Below, piece after piece: positions 35,209 to 42,818 of a DNA stretch of 64,000 nucleotides. A program made the translations under genes and the position numbers. The stretch spans positions 4,761,001 to 4,825,000 of the forward strand of contig NZ_CP071448.1 in the NCBI RefSeq assembly GCF_017352115.1, in the 5' to 3' direction. The notes under the pieces were generated by a model that was not told the origin of the DNA, did no database searches, and was given only the letters and a program-made list of their open reading frames with translations. Position 1 is the stretch's first letter, and every line of letters begins with the position of its first letter. The stretch comes from Flavobacterium endoglycinae. Its GTDB lineage: Bacteria; Bacteroidota; Bacteroidia; Flavobacteriales; Flavobacteriaceae.

Positions 35209-36276
35209 TTATAATTTTTCTATTGATATTCCGCCATTGCTACTGCTGATGTAGCAAGCTTCCACTACTTTCATGGTGTCTAAAACGTCTTGAACACTTG
35301 CCAATAATTTAGAATCTGAACCCTCTTTAAAGCGCATTAAATTTGACATTGTTCCAATGAAAGCTTCTGGAAACCAAGAACCTTCGAGTTGAACTTTTTT
35401 CCATTCATATTGTCCAGCTTCGTTTTCTACGGCATATTCAAAAATATCCGGCAGACCGTCGGGATAATTCATTAATAATCCCATTTTGGCTTTTATCGCA
35501 CCTTTTGTTCCTTCCCATTTAATGTAGCTTTCTTCGTGGTTTGGACCAAAATGATGATCGTGGTTGGTATTGATTACTACATGTTTATCTTCTCCATAAT
35601 CTAAAATAATCGTAGAACGGCTTGATGATAGTTTTTTAAGCGGATGTTTAGCCGTTTTTGCCATAACACCATTTGGATTTCCCAAAAATGACCTAATGCA
35701 ATCGATATAGTGAACACTATGAAAAAGAATTTCCAATCTAGGATGTTCCTTAATCAGCGGAAACAATTCCCAAGGTGTATTTACAGTTACTTTAACTTCT
35801 AAATCGTATAAATCGCCAATTAAACCTTCATTGATAAGATATCGTGCTGCACTTACAAATGGTGAAAACCGAAGCTGAAAATTGATTGCAGCTACTAAAT
35901 TTTTTCTTTCGCACACAGCCACAATATCTTTAGCCTGTGCTAAATCATTTCCCATTGGTTTCTGAATCAAAACAGCAGCACCATCAGGAAGCTGTTCTAA
36001 AATCTCGATATATTGATCGGGTAGAACCGTAATGTCGTACACTGTATCTGGCGGTGAGTTTTTAACTGCGTCGGCAACATTTTCAAAAACATGTTTAATG
36101 TCAAACTCTCTGGCTAAATCATGTGCTTTGGAAATCGTTCTATTCGTAATGCCAAAAACCGTAAATCCAGCCATTTTGTAAGCCGGAAGGTGCGCATCTT
36201 TTACAATTCCGCTGGCGCCAATAATCACAATTGGCTGATTTGTTTTGGGCAGTAAAGGCTTGTAAGGAATATTCAT
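35209..36276 (-). CDS. Gfo/Idh/MocA-family NAD(P)-dependent oxidoreductase
   Basis: The 355-residue product has a Rossmann start (PIVIIGASGIVKDAHLPAY), the EKP-like active-site Lys in VLIQKPMGNDLAQA, an AINFQLRFSP strand and the catalytic His region LFHSVHYIDCIRSFLG. Family members oxidise or reduce a ring or chain carbon of sugars and inositols. It lies upstream of the FHS permease gene on the same strand and opposite the SDR/FAH/ADH genes. Its start and the divergent SDR start are each exactly 90 bases from one arm of a paired operator, so both sides are probably controlled together. Confidence 0.88.
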   Translation of the reverse strand: MNIPYKPLLPKTNQPIVIIGASGIVKDAHLPAYKMAGFTVFGITNRTISKAHDLAREFDIKHVFENVADAVKNSPPDTVYDITVLPDQYIEILEQLPDGAAVLIQKPMGNDLAQAKDIVAVCERKNLVAAINFQLRFSPFVSAARYLINEGLIGDLYDLEVKVTVNTPWELFPLIKEHPRLEILFHSVHYIDCIRSFLGNPNGVMAKTAKHPLKKLSSSRSTIILDYGEDKHVVINTNHDHHFGPNHEESYIKWEGTKGAIKAKMGLLMNYPDGLPDIFEYAVENEAGQYEWKKVQLEGSWFPEAFIGTMSNLMRFKEGSDSKLLASVQDVLDTMKVVEACYISSSNGGISIEKL

Positions 36277-36365
36277 TTTTAAATATTTTAATTTAAATCA
36301 GTGTGTCAAAAACTTTGATAAGTTGACGAGACTAATTCTTAGTTCTTTAATATTCTTCTTAGTGA

Positions 36366-36379
36366 TGTAATCGATTAAA
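36366..36379 (-). promoter_or_regulatory. Operator-like palindrome before the Gfo/Idh/MocA gene
   Basis: TGTAATCGATTAAA contains the self-complementary core TAATCGATTA (36368-36377). It lies 90 bases upstream of the start at 36276. The same core occurs at 36580-36589 and 44563-44572, each upstream of a carbohydrate gene, which fits a LacI-type repressor site. Confidence 0.6.
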
Positions 36380-36577
36380 TTAATAAATGTAGAATATACA
36401 ATTACAAAAGTAGAAATAAGATTCACATGAACAAGGAAATGTAACTTTTTGTAATCGTTTTTTTGAGGTATGTTATGTTCTGCATTAATTTTTTTACAAA
36501 GCATGTAAAAAATGTTATAAAATTTTAAAGAAAGATCATTTTAGGGTATAAATTATAAATTAAAATATTATTTTAGA

Positions 36578-36591
36578 TTTAATCGATTACA
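36578..36591 (+). promoter_or_regulatory. Operator-like palindrome overlapping a -7 box before the first SDR gene
   Basis: TTTAATCGATTACA is the exact reverse complement of the site at 36366-36379 and lies 90 bases before the ATG at 36681. It overlaps TACATTTG (36588-36595), a match to the -7 consensus TAnnTTTG. A bound regulator would therefore cover the promoter, as expected for repression. Confidence 0.6.
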
Positions 36592-36595
36592 TTTG
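36588..36595 (+). promoter_or_regulatory. Candidate -7 box of the 6-deoxy-sugar catabolic genes
   Basis: TACATTTG matches TAnnTTTG. Its left part lies within the operator palindrome. The expected -33 region is AT-rich with TTTT but no perfect TTTG. Confidence 0.45.
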
Positions 36596-36680
36596 TAATT
36601 GTAGATTTTACATTTATGAATATTCATAAACATTTTTTACTAATAGCAAATACCCATTTTAAAATTTAATACCTAATAAA

Positions 36681-37445
36681 ATGTTTTCATTACAGAATAA
36701 AAAAGCTGTTATAACCGGAGGAGGAAGCGGCATTGGCCGGGCAATTGCAGTCTTGTTTGCCAAACAGGGAGCGGAAGTTCACATTATCGATTTAACTTTA
36801 GAAAGCGCACAAGATGCAGTAGATGAGATAAAACAAGCAGGAGGAAAAGTATTTTCGTATGCATGTAATGTAGCTAAACAATCTGAAGTACAAGCCGCTT
36901 TTGAACAAATTGGAAACATCAATATTCTTATTAATAACGCTGGAATTGCTCATGTTGGTAAAGTAGATACAACTTCAGAAGCTGATTTTGACCGCGTAAT
37001 GGAGGTAAACGTAAAAGGAGTTTACAACTGTTTACACGCCGCAATTCCACAGTTCAGGCTTTCTAACGGAGGCGTGATCTTAAACATGGCATCTATCGCG
37101 GCATGGGTGGGTATCACTGACCGTTTTGCGTATTCAACAGCAAAAGGTGCTGTAATGGCAATGACTTTATCTGTAGCGAGAGATTATTTAAGCGAAAACA
37201 TTCGATGTAATTCTATTTCACCGGCAAGGGTTCATACGCCTTTTGTAGATGGTTTTATTTCTAAAAACTACGCCGGAAAGGAAGAAGAAATATTCGACAA
37301 ACTTTCTAAATCACAACCAATAGGCCGCATGGGAAAACCAGATGAAGTTGCAGCTCTTGCTTTGTATTTATGCAGTGAAGAAGCAGGTTTTATCACCGGA
37401 TGCGATTACCCAATCGACGGAGGATTTATTAAATTAAATAACTAA
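36681..37445 (+). CDS. Short-chain dehydrogenase (candidate 2-keto-3-deoxy-L-fuconate 4-dehydrogenase)
   Basis: The 254-residue product has the classical SDR motifs: TGGGSGIGRAIA, NNAGIAHVGKVD, the catalytic Ser in MASIAAWVG, YSTAKGA (Tyr-x-x-x-Lys), and an ending ITGCDYPIDGGF. It is NAD(P)-dependent and cytoplasmic. Next to an FAH-fold hydrolase, a lactonase and a second SDR, it best fits oxidation of the 2-keto-3-deoxy acid at C4 in the non-phosphorylating L-fucose/L-rhamnose route. That step is inferred from context, since SDR specificity cannot be read from motifs. Confidence 0.82.
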   Translation: MFSLQNKKAVITGGGSGIGRAIAVLFAKQGAEVHIIDLTLESAQDAVDEIKQAGGKVFSYACNVAKQSEVQAAFEQIGNINILINNAGIAHVGKVDTTSEADFDRVMEVNVKGVYNCLHAAIPQFRLSNGGVILNMASIAAWVGITDRFAYSTAKGAVMAMTLSVARDYLSENIRCNSISPARVHTPFVDGFISKNYAGKEEEIFDKLSKSQPIGRMGKPDEVAALALYLCSEEAGFITGCDYPIDGGFIKLNN

Positions 37446-37624
37446 GGAAGGGGCTAAGGTTCTGAGATTCTAAGACTTTTTTAGATTTTAGAAAATAGTT
37501 AGAAGTTCAGTTCCGATGGCAATTAAATCATAAACTCAAAAAATAAAATAAATTGCAAAGTTACTGAGATTAGAAAAAAAACTTAGAACCTCAGTAACTC
37601 AGAACCTTTAAAAAAACACACACA
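37446..37624. repeat. Intergenic repeat of GGTTCTGAGATTCTAAG type
   Basis: AAGGTTCTGAGATTCTAAG (~37456-37474) and the inverse-like ACTTAGAACCTCAGTAACTC (~37580-37600) bracket an AT-rich centre. Related words occur at 14925-14950 and 23425-23450. No gene is present. Confidence 0.55.
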
Positions 37625-38479
37625 ATGAAATTAATACGTTTTGGAGAAATCGGAAAAGAAAAACCGGGAGTTATAATTGATGAAAAAAGATATGATGTTT
37701 CTTCTATAGTTTCAGACTTTAACGAAAACTTTTTTGAAGAAAATGGCTTAGAAAAATTACAAAAAGCATTAGACAGCAATCCATCTTTACCAGAAGTGGA
37801 TGCCAGCGTACGTTTAGGTTCTCCGGTTGCAAGACCTTCAAAAATAATCTGTATTGGATTGAATTATGTGGATCATTGTAAAGAAACCAATGCACCAATT
37901 CCAACAGAACCAATCATTTTCTTTAAATCGACGACTTCTTTATGCGGGCCAGACGATGATTTGATCATCCCTAAAAACAGTGAAAAAACGGACTGGGAAG
38001 TAGAATTAGCATTTGTCGTGGGTAAAAAAGCAAGTTATGTTGAAGAAGCTGAGGCTTTAGATTACGTGGCCGGATATGCCTTATTAAATGATTACAGCGA
38101 AAGAGCGTTTCAATTAGAACGCGGCGGACAATGGGCGAAAGGTAAAGGAAGCGATACTTTTGCGCCTCTTGGACCATTCCTGGCTACAAAAGACGAAGTA
38201 TCCGATGTGGATAATTTAAAAATGTGGCTGACAGTAAATGGTAAAAAATACCAAGACAGCAATACCTTAAATTTAGTTTTCAAAATTCCGTATTTAGTAC
38301 ATTATTTAAGCCAGTTTATGACTTTGCTTCCTGGTGATATTATCAGCACAGGAACGCCTCCGGGAGTTGGTTTAGGAATTAAACCAGATCCGGTTTACAT
38401 TAAAGCCGGTGATGTTATCGAACTAGGAATCGAAGGTTTGGGAACAAGTAAACAAACTGCAGTTGCTTATACAAAGTAA
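37625..38479 (+). CDS. Fumarylacetoacetate hydrolase-fold enzyme (candidate 2,4-diketo-3-deoxy-L-fuconate hydrolase)
   Basis: The 284-residue product has a short N-terminal domain (KLIRFGEIGKEKPGVIIDEK) and the FAH catalytic domain: KIICIGLNYVDHCKETNAP, PIIFFKSTTSLCGPDD, metal-binding DWEVELAFVVGKKA, YALLNDYSERAFQ, GKGSDTFAPLGP and GDIISTGTPPGVG. Relatives cleave 2,4-diketo-3-deoxy acids to pyruvate and lactate. It follows the SDR gene after 180 bases and precedes the zinc alcohol dehydrogenase gene, as in known L-fucose and L-rhamnose non-phosphorylating clusters. Confidence 0.87.
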   Translation: MKLIRFGEIGKEKPGVIIDEKRYDVSSIVSDFNENFFEENGLEKLQKALDSNPSLPEVDASVRLGSPVARPSKIICIGLNYVDHCKETNAPIPTEPIIFFKSTTSLCGPDDDLIIPKNSEKTDWEVELAFVVGKKASYVEEAEALDYVAGYALLNDYSERAFQLERGGQWAKGKGSDTFAPLGPFLATKDEVSDVDNLKMWLTVNGKKYQDSNTLNLVFKIPYLVHYLSQFMTLLPGDIISTGTPPGVGLGIKPDPVYIKAGDVIELGIEGLGTSKQTAVAYTK

Positions 38480-38585
38480 TTATTAACTCGTTTAGCATAA
38501 TTATTTAAACACATAGAAACATAGTTTCGACACTTAAAAAAGTCTATGGGTTAATTGTTTTACGAATAGTTTTAAAAAATCTAAA

Positions 38586-39599
38586 ATGAAATATATTGTT
38601 TGCGAAAAACCGCAGGAATTTCTATTAAAAGAAACCAGTATTCCAGAACCAAAAGAAGGTGAAGTACTGCTGAAAATTAAAAGAATCGGAATCTGTGGAA
38701 CTGATATTCATGCCTTTGGAGGGACTCAGCCGTATTTTGAATATCCAAGGATTTTAGGACACGAACTGGCAGCAGAATATGTAAAAGGAAATGCGGCAGG
38801 CTTTAAACCCGGCGATAAAGTAACTTTTATTCCGTATTTCAACTGCGGCACTTGTGTGGCATGTCGGAACGGATTGACCAACTGCTGTGTAAATATTAAA
38901 GTTTTTGGAGTACATATCGACGGCGGAATGGCTGAATATGTTTCCATTCCAGAGCAGTATTTATTACACGGTCAGGGATTAGATTATGATGAACTGGCTT
39001 TGGTTGAACCGCTTGCTATTGCAGCTCATGGTGTGAGAAGAGCAGCAGTGAAAGCTACAGATACTGTTTTGATAATGGGAGCAGGACCAATTGGTATTGG
39101 ATTAATTCAATTTGCTAAAATTGCGGGAGCAAGAGTAATTGTAATGGATATTAACGATTATCGATTGAATTTCTGCAAAACAGAATTAAATGCCGATGAA
39201 ACCATTAATCCGTTAAACGACGATGTGGCGGTTAAACTGGCTGAATTAACAAACGGAGATATGGCAAATGTGGTAATTGATGCTACTGGAAATCAGAAAG
39301 TAATGAACAGTGCTTTCAATTATATTTCGCATGGAGGAAGATTTGTTTTGGTCGGACTTCAAAAAGGAGAATTGAGTTTTAGTCATCCGGATTTCCACAA
39401 AAGAGAATCGACTTTAATGAGCAGCAGAAATGCGACAATCGAAGATTTTGAATATGTAATGAAATGCCTGAAAGAAGGAAAAATTGATCCGAAAAAATAC
39501 ATTACTCACAGAACGAGTTTTTCTGAAATGATTAACGATTTCAGGAATTTGATTGATCCTAAGAATAATGTGATCAAAGCGTTGATTGAAATTGAGTAA
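38586..39599 (+). CDS. Zinc-dependent alcohol dehydrogenase (MDR family)
   Basis: The 337-residue product has catalytic-zinc residues in GICGTDIHAFGG and ILGHELAAEY, a structural-zinc cluster (CGTCVACRNGLTNCC), and a Rossmann fold (VLIMGAGPIGIGLIQFAKIA). Length and motifs match sorbitol/threonine/L-galactonate dehydrogenase-type enzymes. In this cluster it could reduce lactaldehyde or oxidise a sugar acid; the substrate is not determined by the sequence. It reads with the neighbouring pathway genes but has ~105-175 base gaps containing CACATAG repeats on both sides. Confidence 0.85.
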   Translation: MKYIVCEKPQEFLLKETSIPEPKEGEVLLKIKRIGICGTDIHAFGGTQPYFEYPRILGHELAAEYVKGNAAGFKPGDKVTFIPYFNCGTCVACRNGLTNCCVNIKVFGVHIDGGMAEYVSIPEQYLLHGQGLDYDELALVEPLAIAAHGVRRAAVKATDTVLIMGAGPIGIGLIQFAKIAGARVIVMDINDYRLNFCKTELNADETINPLNDDVAVKLAELTNGDMANVVIDATGNQKVMNSAFNYISHGGRFVLVGLQKGELSFSHPDFHKRESTLMSSRNATIEDFEYVMKCLKEGKIDPKKYITHRTSFSEMINDFRNLIDPKNNVIKALIEIE

Positions 39600-39605
39600 T
39601 TTCTT

Positions 39606-39745
39606 TTAACACATAGAAATATAGATTTTTTGTTTCAGAAAGAGAATTGAAAGAAACTAGTTTCTAACACATAGCTATGTGAATTGAAATTAGTGAAACG
39701 CCTTTTTCAGATTCCTATAAACTATGTTTCTATGTGTTTAAATTT
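39606..39745. repeat. Composite CACATAG palindromic repeat, copy 1
   Basis: ACACATAGAAATATAG at one end and CTATGTTTCTATGTGTTT at the other form an inverted pair. Between them lie AACACATAGCTATGTG (palindromic) and GTGAAACGCCTTTTTC. The same element in the opposite orientation is at 54766-54918. A partial copy is at 38509-38535. Confidence 0.8.
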
Positions 39746-39775
39746 AAGCGTTGCTAATTATTAATAACCACAAAA

Positions 39776-40573
39776 ATGGATTTAAACTTAAAAAATAAAA
39801 TTGTCGTTGTTTCCGGTTCGGCTGGTAAAGAAGGCAGTATTGGAGAAACAATCATTAACAGACTAGCAGATGAAGGAGCAATTCCGGTTCTAGTAGACAG
39901 AAACGCAAGAGGTTTCGCTTACGCGGAAAATCTTCAAAAAAGAGGAATTGATTCTTTATTCGTTCAAACAGATGTTACTGATCCTGTTGAAATCGAAAAT
40001 GCGGTTAAAACAATTACAGCAAAATACGGAAGAATCGACGCTGTAATTAATAACGTTGGTGTGAATGACGGTGCAGGCTTAGATGCCTCATACGAAGAAT
40101 TTATGGATTCTTTAAAACTGAATGTTGTAAGCTATTTTTTATTAGTAAAATATGCGCTACCATACTTAAAAGAATCAAAAGGGAATATCTTAAATATTGG
40201 TTCAAAAGTCGCTTTAACAGGGCAGGGAGGAACTTCTGGTTATGCTGCTGCAAAAGGAGGCGTTTTAGGACTTACAAGAGAATGGGCAGTCGATCTGATT
40301 CAGTTTGGAATTCGTTCGAATGCCATTATCATTGCCGAAAGTTATACTCCTGCCTATGAAGACTGGATTAAAACACTGGAAGACGGTGAAAGCGTTTTAA
40401 AGAAAATAAACAAAAGCATTCCGTTTGAAAGCAGAATGACTAAAACAGAAGAAATTGCAGATACGGCACTTTTCATTATTTCTGATCGTTCTTCGCATAC
40501 TACCGGACAATTTGTTTTTGTTGACGGCGGTTATGTACATTTAGATCGTGCCTTAATTAGTGATGTAAACTAA
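39776..40573 (+). CDS. Short-chain dehydrogenase (candidate L-fucose/L-rhamnose 1-dehydrogenase)
   Basis: The 265-residue product has an SDR fold with a variant glycine motif (VSGSAGKEGSIGETI), NNVGVNDGAG, the catalytic Ser in NIGSKVALTG, YAAAKGG and a GQFVFVDGGYV end. It ends 5 bases before the lactonase gene, so the pair is translated together. This fits oxidation of the free sugar to its 1,5-lactone followed by lactone opening. Whether the natural sugar is L-fucose, L-rhamnose or another L-sugar is an inference from neighbours. Confidence 0.82.
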   Translation: MDLNLKNKIVVVSGSAGKEGSIGETIINRLADEGAIPVLVDRNARGFAYAENLQKRGIDSLFVQTDVTDPVEIENAVKTITAKYGRIDAVINNVGVNDGAGLDASYEEFMDSLKLNVVSYFLLVKYALPYLKESKGNILNIGSKVALTGQGGTSGYAAAKGGVLGLTREWAVDLIQFGIRSNAIIIAESYTPAYEDWIKTLEDGESVLKKINKSIPFESRMTKTEEIADTALFIISDRSSHTTGQFVFVDGGYVHLDRALISDVN

Positions 40574-40578
40574 AAAGC

Positions 40579-41415
40579 ATGGGAAACCGAATCGATTCGC
40601 ATCAGCATTTTTGGAAATTTGATCCCGTTAGAGACAGCTGGATTGATGAAACTATGGCGGTAATTCAAAGAGATTTTCTGCCTGAAGATTTACAACCGTT
40701 ATTAAAAGAAAATCATTTTGAAGGCTGTGTTGCAGTTCAAGCAAGCCAATCCGAAGACGAAACGCATTTTTTATTGGATTTAGCATCTAAAAATGATTTC
40801 ATAAAAGGCGTTGTCGGCTGGATAGATTTGAGAAGTGAAAATGTTGAAGAACGTTTACAATTCTTTTCCAATCAAAAAAAACTGAAAGGTTTTAGACATG
40901 TTGTGCAAGGCGAACCAGACGATTTTATGTTTGGGACGGAATTCAGAAGAGGAATTCAAGCTTTAAAAACATTCGATTACACTTACGATGTTTTGATTTT
41001 CGAACGCCAGCTGCCAGCAGCAATCAGTTTGGTGAAGGATTTTCCGAATCAGCGATTTGTAATCGATCATATTGCGAAACCAGATATCAAATCAGGAAGC
41101 ATTAATTCTTGGAAAAAAGGCATCGAAGAAATCGCAAAATTCGACAATGTGTGGTGTAAAATCTCTGGAATGGTGACAGAAGCCGATTGGGAAAACTGGA
41201 AACCGCAAGATTTAAAACCATATCTAGATATCATTTTTGAAAACTTTTCTACCGATAAATTAATGTACGGATCGGATTGGCCTGTTTTAAATGTAGCTTC
41301 AGATTATAAAGAAGTGGTAAAAACTTTGGAAGATTATATTTCGAAATTTTCGATAGAAGACCAAAATAAGATTTGGTTTGAGAATGCAATTTCATTCTAC
41401 AATCTGAGTGATTAA
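40579..41415 (+). CDS. Amidohydrolase-family sugar lactonase (L-fuconolactonase-like)
   Basis: The 278-residue product shows the COG3618 amidohydrolase pattern: N-terminal metal motif DSHQHFWKFDP, DFLPEDLQPLLKEN, VGWIDLRSENVEERL, KGFRHVVQGEPDDFM, FVIDHIAKPDI and YGSDWPVLNVA. Known members open L-fucono- or L-rhamnonolactone. The close coupling with the SDR gene before it supports that role. It is the last plus-strand gene of the catabolic run and is followed by a strong terminator shared with the convergent pectate lyase gene. Confidence 0.88.
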   Translation: MGNRIDSHQHFWKFDPVRDSWIDETMAVIQRDFLPEDLQPLLKENHFEGCVAVQASQSEDETHFLLDLASKNDFIKGVVGWIDLRSENVEERLQFFSNQKKLKGFRHVVQGEPDDFMFGTEFRRGIQALKTFDYTYDVLIFERQLPAAISLVKDFPNQRFVIDHIAKPDIKSGSINSWKKGIEEIAKFDNVWCKISGMVTEADWENWKPQDLKPYLDIIFENFSTDKLMYGSDWPVLNVASDYKEVVKTLEDYISKFSIEDQNKIWFENAISFYNLSD

Positions 41416-41483
41416 TTTTTAATTTTTTGTAAGCTTCAGAGAAGCGAAATATATATAGCAAGAAATACAGTTTTACAATATAA

Positions 41484-41548
41484 AGCTCCAGTGGAGCGAC
41501 ATATCATTATAAAAAAGATGTCGCTCCGCTGGAGCTTTTTTTATTTTA
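41484..41548. terminator. Bidirectional terminator with 19-bp stem
   Basis: AGCTCCAGTGGAGCGACAT (41484-41502) pairs with ATGTCGCTCCGCTGGAGCT (41518-41536) with one G-T wobble, followed by TTTTTTTATTTT. The GGAGCGAC core is a repeat seen widely between flavobacterial genes. A further CTCCGCTGGAGAT copy lies at ~41568-41580. Confidence 0.85.
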
Positions 41549-41619
41549 TCTTCTATAGATATTTTACTCCGCTGGAGATTTAAATAGTTTTACTATGACA
41601 AAACAATGTGTTGAAATTT

Positions 41620-42804
41620 TTACTCCTTCAAAACATCATCATCAGGCGTCCATTTCTTTTGCCATGCTGGATATTTTTTCAAAGCTTTTTCAGGTTTGTC
41701 TGTATACCACGCATAACCCGTTCTTCTTTCACGGCTTACTTCTGCCAACGAATACAAAAGTTCGCTGTCGCGATCAGAAAATAAAGGTCTGTGTGTTTTC
41801 AATTCATAATAACGCGTCCAAATTGGCGGAGCTGTTGGATCATTCACAACTCTCACATCATTTTTGATTTTCTTGTATTTAGAATCCATTTCGGGAGCTT
41901 CAAAACTTTCAATTCTTGTATTGTAAATTTTAGAATCCTGAAACCATTTTACCGCACTTTGCACCGCATTGGTAATCTTTTCATTCGGATTGTCAATATT
42001 CATTAAAAACAAAACAATATCAACACTTTCGGCATTGCAAATGCTTGGCGGTTCAAATTTACGAGCCCAAGTCGGTTGAAGTGTTATTTCGTCGTGTTGC
42101 TGGCACCATGCAGTTAGTTTTCCATTGTCTTTAATCTGCATTTCTAGAATACATTCCAATCCTTTTTCATATGACTTCGCTACTTTTTTTCTGGTTTTAT
42201 CGTCTATAAAAGCATAATCTGGATCATTGTTTACAATCTTTTTAAAGAGATTCATAATCCCCATGTAAGCTCCGTCATTAAAAGTTATATGACGGCTGTA
42301 TCCTTTTTCCAACGGATAATATTGTGGCCAGCCTCCGTTTGGATATTGCGCTTTTAAAGTAAAATTAATGCCACGCAGACAACCATCTTTATATTTTGGA
42401 TCTTTTGTAAGTGTGTAAACCTGCGCTAAATAATGAATATGCGTATAAGTCGTTTCATTATCAAAAGTAGTATGTTCAATGTACTTTGTTTTCACAACGC
42501 TATCAATTTGCTGTGGCGTTAAGATGGCTTTCATATCATAGTTCTTCGGCCATCCGCCATTATCACGCTGGAAATACAGAATGTTATCGGCTATTTTAGC
42601 ATAGTCCGTTTCTGCATATTTCGGCTGATTGGGAATTGGATTTATGATATTGGTTTTATCTTTAATATGATACCAATGATTTGTGCCGTCTGTAAAAGGT
42701 TTCGTGCTGATCTCGCTTGATTGTCCATTGCAGCATAAAAATGAAAAAGTGCAAAAAGTAACTAAAAGTAATTTGTAGGTGTTTGTGGAATTTTCGTTGA
42801 ACAT
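41620..42804 (-). CDS. PL10 pectate lyase, predicted lipoprotein
   Basis: The 394-residue product has a signal ending in a Cys pair (LLLVTFCTFSFLCC, C24/C25), so it is likely lipid-anchored. The PL10 signature is clear: LYFQRDNGGWPKNYD, TTFDNETTYTHIHYLAQVY, KAQYPNGGWPQYYPLEKGYS, ITFNDGAYMGIMNLF and PPIWTRYYELKTHRPLFSDRD. It should cleave polygalacturonate by beta-elimination. It starts 14 bases after the end of the GH28 gene and reads the same way, so the two pectin enzymes share a transcript led by the palindromic operator at 44561. Confidence 0.92.
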   Translation of the reverse strand: MFNENSTNTYKLLLVTFCTFSFLCCNGQSSEISTKPFTDGTNHWYHIKDKTNIINPIPNQPKYAETDYAKIADNILYFQRDNGGWPKNYDMKAILTPQQIDSVVKTKYIEHTTFDNETTYTHIHYLAQVYTLTKDPKYKDGCLRGINFTLKAQYPNGGWPQYYPLEKGYSRHITFNDGAYMGIMNLFKKIVNNDPDYAFIDDKTRKKVAKSYEKGLECILEMQIKDNGKLTAWCQQHDEITLQPTWARKFEPPSICNAESVDIVLFLMNIDNPNEKITNAVQSAVKWFQDSKIYNTRIESFEAPEMDSKYKKIKNDVRVVNDPTAPPIWTRYYELKTHRPLFSDRDSELLYSLAEVSRERRTGYAWYTDKPEKALKKYPAWQKKWTPDDDVLKE

Positions 42805-42818
42805 ATAACTTTTGGTTT

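Noticed and set aside
41595-42006. Plus-strand frames opposite the pectate lyase gene
   Set aside because: His/Phe/Cys-rich antisense readings of a recognised PL10 gene.
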